A DNA stretch of 64,000 nucleotides, from positions 62,001 through 126,000 of the forward strand of contig NZ_FORP01000002.1 of the NCBI RefSeq assembly GCF_900114035.1, in the 5' to 3' direction. The DNA is from Amycolatopsis sacchari (lineage in GTDB: Bacteria > Actinomycetota > Actinomycetes > Mycobacteriales > Pseudonocardiaceae). Below are positions 7,857 to 18,055 of this stretch, piece after piece (positions within the stretch are counted from its first letter, which is position 1; each line of letters opens with the position of its first letter). Under the pieces are notes generated by a model. That model ran no database searches, was not told the DNA's origin, and saw only the letters and a list, made by a program, of their open reading frames with translations. Both the position numbers and the translations under genes were made by a program.

Positions 7857-7924
7857 CGCAGCAGGGTTCGAACCTGCGACCCCTTGCTTGTAAGGCAAGT
7901 GCTCTTCCGCTGAGCTATGCGCCC
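7850..7924 (-). tRNA. tRNA-Val (anticodon TAC)
   Basis: The minus strand gives a 75-nt cloverleaf. Acceptor GGGCGCA (from 7924) pairs with TGCGCCC; D arm TAGCTCAGC; anticodon stem CTTGC/GCAAG with loop CTTACAA, so anticodon TAC reads GUA; T arm with GGTTCGAAC; discriminator A, and CCA is encoded (7852-7850). It is intact in spite of the element joined to its 3' flank. Confidence 0.97.
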
Positions 7925-7963
7925 TCGCCCGGTGGCGCCCCACGGGGCACCACCGGGACGAGA

Positions 7964-8425
7964 TCAGGCAGGCAGTTCCGAGACCGCCTTCTTCCAGGCC
8001 GACTGGTCGCGCGGCTCGCCGGGCTGGTTGACCTCCGCGAAGCGCACCACGCCGTCCTTGTCGATGAGGAACGTGCCGCGCAGCGCCATGCCCGAGCCCT
8101 CGTTGAACACGCCGTACGCCTTCGCCACCTCGCCGTGCGGCCAGAAGTCCGACAGCAGCGGGAACTGGTACCCCTGCTGCTCGGCCCACGTCTTGAGCGA
8201 GAACACCGTGTCGATGGACACACCGAGCACCTGCACGCGGCCGTCGTAGTCGTCGAACTCGTCGCGCAGCTGGCACAGCTCGCCGGTGCAGGTCCCGCTG
8301 AAGGCGAACGGGTAGAACACCAGCAGCACCGGCTTCTCACCGCGGAAGGACGACAGGCTGACCGGCTGCCTGTTGTAGTCGTTGAGCGTGAAGTCCGGGG
8401 CCTGGGAACCGACCTCTACCGCCAT
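7964..8425 (-). CDS. ahpE: AhpE/BCP-type peroxiredoxin
   Basis: 153 residues. A thioredoxin-fold peroxiredoxin with the peroxidatic cysteine C46 in FAFSGTCTGELC and a second cysteine five residues on (C51). The FPLLSDFWPHG and VFNEGSG blocks are typical of actinobacterial AhpE, which removes organic peroxides and peroxynitrite in the cytosol. Mycobacterial AhpE is a one-cysteine enzyme; C51 matches the resolving cysteine spacing of BCP, so this copy may work as a two-cysteine enzyme. It follows the DUF3052 gene on the same strand; this order beside aceE also occurs in mycobacteria. Confidence 0.92.
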   Translation of the reverse strand: MAVEVGSQAPDFTLNDYNRQPVSLSSFRGEKPVLLVFYPFAFSGTCTGELCQLRDEFDDYDGRVQVLGVSIDTVFSLKTWAEQQGYQFPLLSDFWPHGEVAKAYGVFNEGSGMALRGTFLIDKDGVVRFAEVNQPGEPRDQSAWKKAVSELPA

Positions 8426-8477
8426 CCTGGCACACCTCTCCCGTCTCGCCTGAAGCTTCGCGCCCCAACCTTACCGG

Positions 8478-8906
8478 TCAGCGCTTCGACTTCGATTTGG
8501 GCGAGACCAGTTTGGTGCCCGCCCAGTTCGCGCCCACGCTGATGTTGGACGTCTGCGCGAGCCCGACCGTCGGCACGGCCTCGGCGATCTCGCTGGGCTC
8601 GACGTGCCCCGGCTGCCCCGTCTTGGGCGTCAGGACCCAGATCACGCCGTTCTCGTCGAGCGGGCCCCTGGCGTCCATGATCGCGTCGACCAGGTCGCCG
8701 TCGTCCTCCCGCCACCAGAGCAACACGACGTCGATGACCTCGTCGGCGTCCTCGTCGAGGAGCTCGCCGCCGATATGTTCTTCGATGGCGGCACGCAGGT
8801 CGTCGTCGACGTCCTCGTCCCAGCCGATCTCCTGAACCACCATGTCCGGCTTGATGCCGAGCCTTTCGGCGACGCTGCTGTAGTCAGCGTCTCCAGCGGC
8901 GACCAC
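8478..8906 (-). CDS. DUF3052 family protein
   Basis: 142 residues from the GTG at 8906, chosen because mycobacterial relatives start with a similar MVAA; GGAGG lies about 10 bases upstream, and a second GTG nine bases earlier is possible. The sequence is acidic ([37 protein letters not shown]) and ends in a basic KSKSKR tail with the conserved [20 protein letters not shown]. Function is unknown. It sits divergently from aceE and upstream of ahpE, a neighbourhood conserved in actinobacteria. Confidence 0.9.
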   Translation of the reverse strand: MVAAGDADYSSVAERLGIKPDMVVQEIGWDEDVDDDLRAAIEEHIGGELLDEDADEVIDVVLLWWREDDGDLVDAIMDARGPLDENGVIWVLTPKTGQPGHVEPSEIAEAVPTVGLAQTSNISVGANWAGTKLVSPKSKSKR

Positions 8907-9288
8907 TGCTTTCACTCCTCCAACTACGACGGGTGACCGGCTGGTCCGGGCACTCGGATACACGGATGGGGCTAGCGAACACGCCCGCGGCCCGCGGCGC
9001 AACCGTCCACACCGGATCTCTCCCAAGTCGTTTCCCACGGTAGGAGCGTTCGAACCCTCCCGGCACCCCCCTTCGACCCGGCATTTCACCACGGCGAAAG
9101 AGCGTGACCTAGGGTGGAGAGGTCTCGCGCGCGTGCGCGCGTCTGCAGTATGCGAATCCGATCGCGGGACAGGCAAACGTTACCGCCGAGTAGCGATGAC
9201 GGAGGCCCCGAAAAAGACGACGATGTCAGCAGGACCCCGCCCCAAAGCGGGTTCCTGGACGAGAAGTGACAACTGGCGAGGAGATCCC
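8907..9288. promoter_or_regulatory. Divergent intergenic region between DUF3052 and aceE
   Basis: No gene is seen here. It must hold promoters for both directions. Visible features are an alternating purine/pyrimidine CGCGCGCGTGCGCGCG tract at about 9125-9140 (Z-DNA prone), and TCCACACCGGA at 9006-9016, a reverse copy of the dispersed motif reported under findings. If aceE starts at the upstream ATG (9196) the region is shorter. Confidence 0.6.
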
Positions 9289-12093
9289 TTGGCCCCCCGA
9301 AACGACCAGGCCGCAAGCCCTGGTGCCCAGCCGGCACCGGCACGGGTGCGCGTCATCCGCGACGGATTGGCCGCGCACCTTCCCGACATCGACCCGGAGG
9401 AGACCGCCGAATGGCTGGACTCCTTCGACGAGGCACTCGCCCGTGGCGGACAGCAGCGGGCCCGTTACCTGATGTTGCGGATCCTGGAACGTGCCCGTGA
9501 GCGCAACGTCGGCGTGCCGCCGCTCACGGCCACCGACTACGTGAACACCATCCCCACCGAGAACGAGCCCTGGTTCCCCGGCGACGAGGAGATCGAGCGC
9601 CGCTACCGGGCCTACATCCGGTGGAACGCCGCGATCATGGTGCACCGCGCGCAGCGGCCCGGCGTCGGTGTCGGTGGCCACATCTCCACGTACGCCTCGT
9701 CGGCCGCCCTGTACGAGGTCGGCTTCAACCACTTCTTCCGCGGCAAGGACCACTCCGGCGGCGGCGACCAGATCTTCATCCAGGGGCACGCCTCCCCCGG
9801 CATCTACGCGCGCGCCTTCCTGGAGGGCCGCCTCACCGAGCAGCAGCTCGACGGCTTCCGCCAGGAGTACAGCCACGCCGGCGAGGGCGGCGGCCTGCCG
9901 TCGTACCCGCACCCGCGGCTGATGCCGGACTTCTGGGAGTACCCGACCGTGTCCATGGGGCTGGGCCCGATGAACGCGATCTACCAGGCCCGGTTCAACC
10001 GCTACCTGCGTGACCGCGGCATCAAGGACACCTCGGACCAGCACGTCTGGGCGTTCCTCGGCGACGGCGAGATGGACGAGCCGGAATCACGCGGCCTGAT
10101 CCACGTCGCGGCCGGCGAGGGTCTCGACAACCTGACCTTCGTGATCAACTGCAACCTGCAGCGGCTCGACGGCCCGGTGCGCGGCAACGGCAAGATCATC
10201 CAGGAACTCGAGGCCTACTTCCGGGGCGCGGGCTGGAACGTGATCAAGGTCATCTGGGGCCGCGAGTGGGACGCGCTGCTGTCCGCCGACCGCGACGGCG
10301 CGCTGGTCAACGTCATGAACACCACCCCGGACGGTGACTACCAGACGTACAAGGCGAACGACGGCGCGTACGTCCGCGAGCACTTCTTCGGCCGCGACCC
10401 GCGGACGAAGGAGCTGGTCAAGGACCTGTCCGACGCCGACATCTGGAACCTCAAGCGCGGCGGCCACGACTACCGCAAGGTGTACGCGGCGTACAAGGCG
10501 GCGATGGAGCACCACGGCCAGCCGACGGTGATCCTGGCCCACACCATCAAGGGCTACGGGCTGGGTCCCTCCTTCGAGGGCCGCAACGCCACGCACCAGA
10601 TGAAGAAGCTCACGCTCGACGACCTCAAGCTGTTCCGCGACTCGCAGCGGATCCCGATCAGCGACGAGGAGCTGGAGCGCGACCCGAAGCTGCCGCCGTA
10701 CTACCACCCCGGCAGGAACTCGCCGGAGATCGAGTACATGATCGGCCGCCGCCGCGCGCTGGGCGGGTACCTGCCGGAGCGGCGGGGCCACCGCGCCAAG
10801 GCGCTCGTGCTGCCCGGCGACAAGGTGTACGAGGCCGTCCGCAAGGGCTCGGGCAAGCAGGAGGTCGCCACGACGATGGCGTTCGTCCGGCTGGTCCGCG
10901 AGCTGGCCAAGGACGCCGAGATCGGCAACCGGATCGTGCCGATCATCCCGGACGAGGCGCGCACGTTCGGCCTCGACTCGATGTTCCCGACCGCCAAGAT
11001 CTACAACCCGCACGGCCAGACGTACACGTCGGTCGACGCGAACCTGATGCTGGCGTACAAGGAGTCCGAGCACGGGCAGCTGCTGCACGAGGGCATCAAC
11101 GAAGCCGGCTCGACGGCCTCGTTCACCGCCGTCGGCACGTCGTACGCCACGCACGGCGAGCCGATGATCCCGATCTACATCTTCTACTCGATGTTCGGGT
11201 TCCAGCGGACCGGTGACGGGCTGTACGCGGCGGCCGACCAGATGGCGCGCGGGTTCGTGCTCGGCGCCACCGCGGGCCGCACGACGCTGACCGGTGAGGG
11301 CCTGCAGCACGCCGACGGGCACTCGCTGCTGCTGGCGCACACCAACCCGGCGGTCGTGGCGTACGACCCGGCGTGGTCGTTCGAGATCGCGCACATCGTC
11401 AAGGACGGCCTGCGCCGCATGTACGGCGAGACCGGCCCGGACGGCAACGGCGAGAACGTCTTCTACTACCTGACGGTCTACAACGAGCCGTACCAGCAGC
11501 CGGCGGAGCCGGAGAACCTCGACGTGGACGGCCTGCTCAAGGGCCTGTACCGGTACGCCGAGGCGCCGCGGGGCGACGGGCCGGAGGCCCAGATCCTGGT
11601 GTCCGGCGTGACGATGCCCGACGCGCTCAAGGCGCAGCGGATGCTCGCCGACGAGTGGGGCGTGCGGGCCGCGGTGTGGTCGGCGACGTCGTGGTCGGAG
11701 CTGCGGCGCGAGGCCGTCGAGGTGGACCGCGAGAACCTGCTGCACCCGGAGAACGAGCCCCGCGTGCCGTACGTGACGCGGACGCTGCAGGGCGAGCGGG
11801 GCCCGATCGTGGCGGTGTCCGACTGGATGCGCGCCGTGCCGGACCTGATCCGGCCTTGGGTGCCGGGCGACATGATCACCCTGGGCACCGACGGGTTCGG
11901 CTTCTCCGACACCCGGCCCGCGGCGCGGCGCCACTTCCTGGTGGACGCCGAGTCGATCGTGGTCGCGACGCTCACCGGGCTGGCCCGGCGGGGCGAGGTC
12001 GACCGGGCGAAGGTCGTGGAGGCGACGCGGAAGTACCGCCTGGACGACGTGTCCGCGGCGGGCCCGCAGCTGTCCGACTCCGGCAACGCGTGA
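9289..12093 (+). CDS. aceE: Pyruvate dehydrogenase E1 component, homodimeric type
   Basis: 934 residues from the TTG at 9289, which has a strong ribosome site (GAGGAGAT, 6-8 bases upstream). An in-frame ATG at 9196 has none and the codons between look non-coding. The product decarboxylates pyruvate with thiamine diphosphate and passes acetyl to E2. Conserved blocks: [20 protein letters not shown], the ThDP motif [12 protein letters not shown] through [12 protein letters not shown], the [10 protein letters not shown] region and a C-terminal [15 protein letters not shown]2 and E3 genes are not adjacent. It precedes the lactate dehydrogenase gene, so lactate-derived pyruvate could feed it directly. 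Confidence 0.95.
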   Translation: MAPRNDQAASPGAQPAPARVRVIRDGLAAHLPDIDPEETAEWLDSFDEALARGGQQRARYLMLRILERARERNVGVPPLTATDYVNTIPTENEPWFPGDEEIERRYRAYIRWNAAIMVHRAQRPGVGVGGHISTYASSAALYEVGFNHFFRGKDHSGGGDQIFIQGHASPGIYARAFLEGRLTEQQLDGFRQEYSHAGEGGGLPSYPHPRLMPDFWEYPTVSMGLGPMNAIYQARFNRYLRDRGIKDTSDQHVWAFLGDGEMDEPESRGLIHVAAGEGLDNLTFVINCNLQRLDGPVRGNGKIIQELEAYFRGAGWNVIKVIWGREWDALLSADRDGALVNVMNTTPDGDYQTYKANDGAYVREHFFGRDPRTKELVKDLSDADIWNLKRGGHDYRKVYAAYKAAMEHHGQPTVILAHTIKGYGLGPSFEGRNATHQMKKLTLDDLKLFRDSQRIPISDEELERDPKLPPYYHPGRNSPEIEYMIGRRRALGGYLPERRGHRAKALVLPGDKVYEAVRKGSGKQEVATTMAFVRLVRELAKDAEIGNRIVPIIPDEARTFGLDSMFPTAKIYNPHGQTYTSVDANLMLAYKESEHGQLLHEGINEAGSTASFTAVGTSYATHGEPMIPIYIFYSMFGFQRTGDGLYAAADQMARGFVLGATAGRTTLTGEGLQHADGHSLLLAHTNPAVVAYDPAWSFEIAHIVKDGLRRMYGETGPDGNGENVFYYLTVYNEPYQQPAEPENLDVDGLLKGLYRYAEAPRGDGPEAQILVSGVTMPDALKAQRMLADEWGVRAAVWSATSWSELRREAVEVDRENLLHPENEPRVPYVTRTLQGERGPIVAVSDWMRAVPDLIRPWVPGDMITLGTDGFGFSDTRPAARRHFLVDAESIVVATLTGLARRGEVDRAKVVEATRKYRLDDVSAAGPQLSDSGNA

Positions 12094-12098
12094 TCGAA

Positions 12099-12133
12099 GA
12101 CGGGCGGGGCACCCGGCGGGTGCCCCGCCCGTC
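12099..12133 (+). terminator. Long perfect hairpin between aceE and lldD2
   Basis: A 16-bp perfect stem (12099-12114 with 12118-12133) and a GGC loop directly after the aceE stop. No U-tract follows, which is usual for actinomycete terminators. Because it lies 18 bases before the lldD2 start it could also act as an attenuator or mRNA end-protecting structure. Confidence 0.6.
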
Positions 12134-12151
12134 CGTTATCGAGGAGAGGTC

Positions 12152-13363
12152 TTGACGAAAAGGCGGCTGCCGAGGCCCGCGGAGCTGCGGGAGATCCTGC
12201 GGCCGAAGCCGTTCGTGGTGGATCCGGTCGAGCGCAGGCTCGCCGGTGCGCACACGATCGCCGATCTCCGGGCGATCGCCCGGAGGCGGACACCCCGTGC
12301 GGTGTTCGACTACACCGACGGTGCCGCCGAGCTGGAGGACAGCCTGCGCCGCGCGCGGCAGGCGTTCCGCAGGGTCGAATTCCACCCGAACGTGCTGCGC
12401 GGCGTCGCCGACGTGGACACGGGCACGACGGTGCTCGGGAAGCGGTCGGCGTTGCCGTTCGCCTTCGCGCCCACCGGTTTCACGCGGTTGATGCACCACG
12501 AGGGTGAGCGCGCGGTAGCGCACGTGGCGCAGCGCGAGCGCATCCCGTTCTCGTTGTCGACGATGGGCACGACGTCGATCGAGGACGTCGCGGCCGCCGC
12601 TCCCGAGGCCCGCAAGTGGTTCCAGCTGTACGTGTGGCGCGATCGCGGCGCGGGGCTGGAGCTGATGCGCCGGGCACACGAATCGGGCTACGACGCGCTC
12701 CTGCTGACCGTGGACACGCCGGTCGCGGGCGCGCGGATGCGGGACGTCCGCAACGGCCTCACGATCCCGCCCGCGCTGACGCCGCGCACGTTCCTCGACG
12801 GCGCGATGCACCCGGCGTGGTGGTTCAACCTGCTCACCACCGAACCGCTGGAGTTCGCGTCGCTGTCGGCGTGGGGCGGCACGGTCGCGGAGCTGATCAA
12901 CAAGCTGTTCGACCCGACGCTGAACTTCGACGACCTGGCCTGGGTGCGGGAGAACTGGCCGGGCAAGCTCGTCGTGAAGGGCATCCAGAACTCCGACGAC
13001 GCGCGGGACGTCGTGAAGCACGGCGCGGACGCGGTGGTGCTGTCCAACCACGGCGGCCGCCAGCTCGACCGCGCGCCGACGCCGCTGGAGCTGCTGCCCG
13101 CGACGCTGGACGCGCTGAGCGGGGACGCCGAGGTGTGGCTCGACACGGGCATCCTGTCGGGCGGGGACATCGTGGCCGCGATCGCGCAGGGCGCGAGCAC
13201 GTGCCTCGTCGGGCGGGCGTTCCTGTACGGCCTGATGGCCGGTGGCGAGCGCGGCGTGCAGCGGTGCGTGGAGATCCTGCGCGCGGAGATCGTGCGCACC
13301 ATGCAGCTGCTGGGTGTCCGCACGATCGACGCGCTGCGGCCGACGCACGCGACGCTGCGCTGA
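12152..13363 (+). CDS. lldD2: FMN-dependent L-lactate dehydrogenase
   Basis: 403 residues, TTG start preceded by GAGGAGAGG. An alpha-hydroxy-acid oxidase TIM barrel: [14 protein letters not shown] near the start, [13 protein letters not shown], the FMN-binding [27 protein letters not shown] with the flavin-contacting lysine, and the catalytic SNHGGRQLD loop. It resembles mycobacterial LldD2 in length and in the [14 protein letters not shown] segment. It oxidises L-lactate to pyruvate, passing electrons to quinone. Together with aceE upstream and the lactate permease at 15275 it makes a lactate utilisation set. Confidence 0.92.
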   Translation: MTKRRLPRPAELREILRPKPFVVDPVERRLAGAHTIADLRAIARRRTPRAVFDYTDGAAELEDSLRRARQAFRRVEFHPNVLRGVADVDTGTTVLGKRSALPFAFAPTGFTRLMHHEGERAVAHVAQRERIPFSLSTMGTTSIEDVAAAAPEARKWFQLYVWRDRGAGLELMRRAHESGYDALLLTVDTPVAGARMRDVRNGLTIPPALTPRTFLDGAMHPAWWFNLLTTEPLEFASLSAWGGTVAELINKLFDPTLNFDDLAWVRENWPGKLVVKGIQNSDDARDVVKHGADAVVLSNHGGRQLDRAPTPLELLPATLDALSGDAEVWLDTGILSGGDIVAAIAQGASTCLVGRAFLYGLMAGGERGVQRCVEILRAEIVRTMQLLGVRTIDALRPTHATLR

Positions 13364-13366
13364 CGG

Positions 13367-14974
13367 CTACGCGCTTGCAGGCCCCAGCAGCACGTCCAAC
13401 CCCAGGTACTCCAGCAGCAGGTGCTTCAGATGGGCACCCTCGATGAGCTGTATCCGGCCGTGGCGGGCAGCGAAGTCGTGAGAGGCCTTACCGAACCGTG
13501 ACGTCGTCACCAGTACGCCGCGACTCGCTCGTTTGTCGTCCATCACACCCGCGAGGGCACGCACCGCGTCCGGTTCGACCATGCTCTTGTAGCGCTTCGC
13601 CTGAATGACGCAAACGCCACCCATTATGGGGTCCTCGTTCACCGCGATCGCGTCCAGACCGTCATCCCGAGACGCCTGCGTCACCCAGGATTTCATCCCC
13701 ATGGCTTCGAAGAGCTGCTTCACCAGCACCTCGAACTCGAATGGCCTCATCTCCAGCAGCACAGGCCGGGAATCCAGCCCGGCTACGACGTCCTGCGCTT
13801 CGACCAGCCGGTACTTTGAGAGATCGGGGTCGAAGATGGGGCGGACAGCTTCGAGATCCCACGGGTGAGGTGAGACCAGCGCGTTGAAATACCTCAGGCA
13901 CTCGACCGGATCGAGCTCGGTCAGCACCAGGTGCTCGAACTGCTGACGAGTCGCCGAAACGCTGACCAGGCAGGGACGCTCAGGCTGGCCAGTGGCCTTG
14001 TTCCGGGTCGATACGTGAGCGTTGATCGCGACCTCGTCCACGAGTTCCGCGGGCCGGACTTCGAACACGTCGCGGATCGTGCGCAGCACCAGCTGAGCGA
14101 CCAGGCGGGCGTACCGCTCCTTGATCTCCTTGGGCGGCCGCGGTTTCGCCGTGATCTCGTCTCGGGTCTTCACATAGGTGTATTCGCGGGCCTCGGGAAT
14201 GACGTCCACGTTGGGCAGCTCTCGGATGAGCAGGAGTTTCCTGGCGTCGACCTGGTAGGCAACCTCGACGTCGATCGGTAGTTCCGCTGGCAGCGGCGAG
14301 CCTTCGACCAGCAGTTCGAAGTAGTCCTCGACCGCCTCGGGCTGCTTCGACAGAACCCGTTGTTCCAGGTCGTTCACCTGCGCGTTGTGTTGTTCGACGC
14401 CTTGCCTTCTCGACTCCTCGGCCTGCCTGTGTCTGGCCTGCATGGCCACCAGCGCACTGTTCCTGTCCCTCTCCCGTACCTGATACTGCGCAAGCTCATG
14501 TTCGAACCGGGCTCGGGCCTGATCCACGACCTTCTGGTACGACCCCTTGAACACTCGCGACATTCCGGACGGTGGAGGCGGCGCGTAGGCCGACCAATCG
14601 GGCTGGGCCGCGGGAGTGGCCAAATTTCGCGGAGGAGTGAATGGACGAGGACGATACGTCTGGCGCAGCTGAGCGAAAGAGAAGACGCCAGGACGGCGGA
14701 GAGCGCTCAACAACACCTGGTCAAGCTCGCCGATGCGCTCCTCCACTGTACGAGTGAGCACCGCCGCCTGATCCTGCTGTTGCTTGAGGTAGCGCTCACG
14801 TTGAGCTCGAGCTTCCTGCGCTTGAGCACGCTGTTCCGCCCGCGCGGCACGTTCCGCCTCCCGGCTCGCGCGTTCCCTCTCCTTGATGGCCTGATTGAGC
14901 TGCCGTTGCCGCTCACGTTCCTGCACCATCCGCTGGTGCTGCAACTCAGCGAAAAAACCACGTTTTCGACCCAA
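13367..14974 (-). CDS. Mrr-type restriction endonuclease with N-terminal coiled coil
   Basis: 535 residues. Residues 1-75 are a charged coiled coil (many QERERQRQ and EAERAARAEQRAQAQEARA-like runs); a proline-rich linker follows near 120; the C-terminus (about 400-530) is an Mrr_cat PD-(D/E)xK nuclease with FEFEVLVKQLFEAMGM, GLDAIAVN and the catalytic CVIQAKRYKS. Mrr-like enzymes cut DNA, often modified DNA, or act in DNA damage responses. It converges on lldD2 with only a few bases between stops and faces away from the permease. No methylase or ATPase partner is adjacent. Its target is unknown. Confidence 0.85.
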   Translation of the reverse strand: MGRKRGFFAELQHQRMVQERERQRQLNQAIKERERASREAERAARAEQRAQAQEARAQRERYLKQQQDQAAVLTRTVEERIGELDQVLLSALRRPGVFSFAQLRQTYRPRPFTPPRNLATPAAQPDWSAYAPPPPSGMSRVFKGSYQKVVDQARARFEHELAQYQVRERDRNSALVAMQARHRQAEESRRQGVEQHNAQVNDLEQRVLSKQPEAVEDYFELLVEGSPLPAELPIDVEVAYQVDARKLLLIRELPNVDVIPEAREYTYVKTRDEITAKPRPPKEIKERYARLVAQLVLRTIRDVFEVRPAELVDEVAINAHVSTRNKATGQPERPCLVSVSATRQQFEHLVLTELDPVECLRYFNALVSPHPWDLEAVRPIFDPDLSKYRLVEAQDVVAGLDSRPVLLEMRPFEFEVLVKQLFEAMGMKSWVTQASRDDGLDAIAVNEDPIMGGVCVIQAKRYKSMVEPDAVRALAGVMDDKRASRGVLVTTSRFGKASHDFAARHGRIQLIEGAHLKHLLLEYLGLDVLLGPASA

Positions 14975-15274
14975 GGCAAGACCCCCATACGACGAATCCG
15001 GTAAGGGAGACTAGCCTAATTATCGGGCCGTGACGATGCGCCGACCTGGCGATCTTTCACCACACCATCCGAGCCGACGGTCGGAAAGACCATGTTCGGT
15101 TCGAAGTCGGAAATTCCTTCTTGCATGGAACACGTGAAGTGAGCTCCCAAGGCGAGCAGATCTCCCCGCACGTCTCGATCAGCGGAACGTCCGGCTTGAC
15201 CCGCGGCGCGAAGCTCCTCATCCTGCCTTAGCCCGTACGGAAAGCGGCTTCCGCATCGTGGAATCGAGGTCGGC
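14975..15274. other. Intergenic region between Mrr gene and lactate permease
   Basis: About 300 bases with promoters for both flanking genes. On the minus strand a frame ending near 15016 and a 54-codon ATG frame starting near 15225 can be read, but neither has a recognisable product and both are weak. I see no RNA gene or clear operator. Confidence 0.4.
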
Positions 15275-16888
15275 ATGTTCGTGCAGGAGCTCGCACCGCT
15301 CGCCGGTTCGCTCGCGCTGTCCGCGCTCGTCGCGGTCCTGCCGCTCGCGACCGTGCTCGTCCTGCTGGGCGGCCTCCGCATGCGGGCACACCACGCGGCG
15401 CTGCTGGGGCTGCTCGTCGCGCTGGTCGTCGCCATCGCGGTCTACCGGATGCCCGTCGTGCAGGCGGTCTCCAGCGGGCTGCAGGGCGCGGCGTTCGGCC
15501 TGTTCCCCATCATGTGGATCGTCGTCAACGCGCTGTGGATCTACCGGATCACGGTGCGCACCGGCCACTTCGACGTGCTCCGCCGCTCGTTCGGCCGCGT
15601 CTCCGACGACCCGCGCATCCAGGCCCTGCTGATCGCGTTCTGCTTCGGCGCGCTCATGGAGGCGCTCGCCGGCTTCGGCGCGCCCGTCGCGATCAGCTCG
15701 GTGATGCTCGTCGCGCTCGGCTTCACGCCCGTGCGCGCCGCCGTCCTCGCCCTCGTCGCGAACACCGCCCCGGTCGCGTTCGGCGCGATGGGCACCCCGG
15801 TCGTGACGCTCGCGCAGGTCACCGGCATCCCGCTGGACACCGTGTCCTCGATCGTCGGCCGCCAGACCCCGCTGCTGGCCCTGTTCGTGCCCCTGCTGCT
15901 GGTGATCATCGTCGACGGCAGGCGCGGGCTGCGGGAGACGTGGCTGCCCGCACTCGTCTGCGGCATCGCGTTCGGCGCCGTGCAGTTCGCCGCGTCGAAC
16001 TACGTTTCCGCGCAGCTGGCCGACATCGGCGCCGCGCTCGCCGGGGCGGCGGCGCTCGTCGCGCTGCCCGCCACGCGCAAACCCGCCCGCGAGGAGGTGC
16101 GGGCCGCCGTGCTCACCGGCGTGGCAACAGAAACGCTGGACCGGCCCGAGGACCGCGGCGAGATCGTGCGCGCCTACCTGCCGTACGCGCTGATCATCGT
16201 GATCTTCTCGCTGGGGCAGGTGCCGCCGGTCAAGCGGCTGCTGGACTCGGTGACGTGGAAGTTCCACTGGCCGGGCCTGAACGTGGTGGGCAGCAACGGA
16301 AAACCGGTCTCGGGCAACACGTTCTCCCTGCCGTTCCTGAACACCGGCGGGACGCTGGTGCTGATCGCGGGGATCCTCACGGTCGTCGCGCTGCGCGTCG
16401 CCGCGCGGGACGCGGTGCGGGAGTGGGGCGCGACGGTGCACGAACTGCGGTTCGCGATCCTCACCGTCATGGGCGTGCTCGCGCTCGCGTACGTGATGAA
16501 CCTGTCCGGCCAGACGACGACCATCGGGCACCTGATCGCCGGAGCCGGTGCGGCGCTCGCGTTCCTCTCGCCCGTGCTGGGCTGGTTCGGCGTCGCGGTT
16601 TCGGGCTCGGACACGTCGGCGAACGCGTTGTTCGGCGCACTGCAGGTGACCGCCGCGCACCAGGCCGGGCTGTCACCGGAGCTGCTGGCGGCGGCGAACA
16701 GCTCCGGTGGCGTGCTCGGCAAGATGATCTCCCCGCAGAACCTCAGCATCGCGTGTGCCGCCGCGATGCTGCCCGGCGAGGAGGGGACACTGTTGCGGAA
16801 GGTGCTGCCGTGGAGCCTGGGGCTGCTGGCGGTGATGTGCCTGATCGTCGTGGGCCAGAGCACGGTGCTCAGCGGAATGCTGCCCTGA
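15275..16888 (+). CDS. lctP: L-lactate permease (LctP family)
   Basis: 537 residues and more than ten hydrophobic segments. Family blocks are visible: [20 protein letters not shown], the [19 protein letters not shown] segment, [15 protein letters not shown] and [18 protein letters not shown]. It imports L-lactate (and glycolate) with protons across the cytoplasmic membrane. The likely partner enzyme is the lldD2 product about 1.9 kb upstream on the same strand; the Mrr gene lies between them on the other strand. Confidence 0.95.
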   Translation: MFVQELAPLAGSLALSALVAVLPLATVLVLLGGLRMRAHHAALLGLLVALVVAIAVYRMPVVQAVSSGLQGAAFGLFPIMWIVVNALWIYRITVRTGHFDVLRRSFGRVSDDPRIQALLIAFCFGALMEALAGFGAPVAISSVMLVALGFTPVRAAVLALVANTAPVAFGAMGTPVVTLAQVTGIPLDTVSSIVGRQTPLLALFVPLLLVIIVDGRRGLRETWLPALVCGIAFGAVQFAASNYVSAQLADIGAALAGAAALVALPATRKPAREEVRAAVLTGVATETLDRPEDRGEIVRAYLPYALIIVIFSLGQVPPVKRLLDSVTWKFHWPGLNVVGSNGKPVSGNTFSLPFLNTGGTLVLIAGILTVVALRVAARDAVREWGATVHELRFAILTVMGVLALAYVMNLSGQTTTIGHLIAGAGAALAFLSPVLGWFGVAVSGSDTSANALFGALQVTAAHQAGLSPELLAAANSSGGVLGKMISPQNLSIACAAAMLPGEEGTLLRKVLPWSLGLLAVMCLIVVGQSTVLSGMLP

Positions 16889-16925
16889 GCGACGAGTTTC
16901 CGGCGCTCGCGCGGTCTGCACCGGC

Positions 16926-17201
16926 ATGAGCGACCTGGACGAACGATTCACCGCGGAGTTGCGCAAGAGCCCGGCCAAGGGCGGCTGGACCTACGTCGTG
17001 CTCCCGGGTTCCGCCGAGCTGTTCGGCACGCGCGGCCTGGTGAAGGTGCGCGGCACCATCGACGGGCTGCCGTTCCGCGGCTCGTTCATGGCGCTGGGCG
17101 ACGGCACGCACAAGCTGCCGGTCAAGGCGGACCTCCGGCGCGCGCTCGGCAAGGAGGCCGGCGCGCGCGTGGAGGTCCACCTCACCGAACGGCTGGGCTG
17201 A
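16926..17201 (+). CDS. DUF1905 domain protein
   Basis: 91 residues, the usual size for a single DUF1905 domain: [20 protein letters not shown], then [20 protein letters not shown] and [16 protein letters not shown]. The fold is a small beta barrel of unknown function, sometimes joined to an YdeI-type domain, which is absent here. The 3' end overlaps that of pnuC by 20 bases in convergent orientation. Confidence 0.88.
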   Translation: MSDLDERFTAELRKSPAKGGWTYVVLPGSAELFGTRGLVKVRGTIDGLPFRGSFMALGDGTHKLPVKADLRRALGKEAGARVEVHLTERLG

Positions 17202-17868
17202 CCCGCGCCTTCGCGCGCGTGGCGGAGCGGTTCCAGCTCCACCAGCCGTGGATCACCAGCGCCGCGAACACCACGTAGATCGCCGCGGAGAAGTACAGCC
17301 CGGAGGCGATCTGCAGCGGCACGCCGACCGCGTCGACGGCCAGCCACACCAGCCAGAACTCGACCAGCCCCAGCCCCTGCGCGGCGAACGCGACGAGGGT
17401 GCCGACGAAGATCGCGGCGTCCGGCCACGGCGCCCAGGACGCGTTGAGCGCGTCCAGGAGCAACGCCATCCCGACCGTGCCGGCGACGAAGACACCCACC
17501 ATGCTCAGCCGTTCGGCGAGCCTGCCGCGGCGCACCACCACGCCGTACACCGGGTCCTTCCGGCGCGTCCACGCCCACCAGCCGTACAGCGAGATCAGCA
17601 GGATCGCCACCTGCCGCGACGCCAGCCCGCCCAGGTGGGCACTGGTGTAGACCGCGAACAGCAGCACGGTCGCGCCGACCTGCACCGGCCACGTCCAGAG
17701 CGTCCGCCGCTCGGCGAGGAACACCACAGCCAGGGCGCAGATCTGCCCGACCAGCTCGGCGATCGAGATCCACTGCCCGAAAACCGTCACCCCGTGCTCC
17801 AGCAAGAAGTTCACGTGGTCGTCAACCGCCGGCGCCCGGCCGGGATTCCCCGTCCGGGTCCGTCTCAC
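17182..17868 (-). CDS. pnuC: Nicotinamide mononucleotide/riboside transporter PnuC
   Basis: 228 residues if the ATG at 17868 is used; a GTG at about 17814 (VNFLLEHG) is also plausible since the first 18 residues look unlike the family. Seven hydrophobic segments. The [29 protein letters not shown] and [20 protein letters not shown] blocks are PnuC features. It moves NMN or nicotinamide riboside for NAD salvage by facilitated diffusion. A palindrome lies about 50 bases upstream and may be its operator. No NadR-type kinase is adjacent. Confidence 0.88.
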   Translation of the reverse strand: MRRTRTGNPGRAPAVDDHVNFLLEHGVTVFGQWISIAELVGQICALAVVFLAERRTLWTWPVQVGATVLLFAVYTSAHLGGLASRQVAILLISLYGWWAWTRRKDPVYGVVVRRGRLAERLSMVGVFVAGTVGMALLLDALNASWAPWPDAAIFVGTLVAFAAQGLGLVEFWLVWLAVDAVGVPLQIASGLYFSAAIYVVFAALVIHGWWSWNRSATRAKARVSPAVR

Positions 17869-17919
17869 GTCGTGGGCACCGCACGATCGGGTGAGCAGGG
17901 TAGCGGTGAAAGATCCACA

Positions 17920-17936
17920 AGGTCCATAGTGGACCT
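17920..17936. promoter_or_regulatory. Palindrome upstream of pnuC
   Basis: AGGTCCA-TAG-TGGACCT, a perfect 7-bp inverted repeat with a 3-base centre, 52 bases before the pnuC ATG. It could be an operator for an NAD-metabolism regulator. It also contains the dispersed TCC-N3-GTGGA motif, so it may belong to that genome-wide family instead. Confidence 0.4.
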
Positions 17937-17957
17937 ACCGGTGGGGACCGGGGAGAT

Positions 17958-17999
17958 GAGGCCGCCCGAGGACGCGCAAACCGCGACTCGGGCGGCCTC
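17958..17999 (+). terminator. Strong rho-independent hairpin with T-run on the plus strand
   Basis: A 13-bp perfect stem (GAGGCCGCCCGAG with CTCGGGCGGCCTC), a 16-base loop, then GCATTTT. The U-tract is on the plus-strand transcript, yet no plus-strand gene lies upstream; the nearest, DUF1905, ends at 17201 and pnuC is antisense in between. Confidence 0.6.
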
Positions 18000-18055
18000 G
18001 CATTTTCCGCCTGTTCGCGCTTCGCGCTCCCAGGCGGCGCGAGTCCGCGTATCAC

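Noticed and set aside
9196..9288. Upstream ATG as the start of aceE
   Set aside because: No ribosome site, and third-position bases between 9196 and 9289 look non-coding; the TTG at 9289 has a strong ribosome site. Kept as an alternative only.
10087..11934. Long open frame (615 codons) on the minus strand inside aceE
   Set aside because: Antisense shadow of aceE created by GC-rich codons; product is arginine/valine/histidine-rich low complexity, no ribosome site.
15218..16660. 480-codon minus-strand frame in lctP
   Set aside because: Shadow of the permease gene; histidine/arginine/glutamine-rich, no family features.
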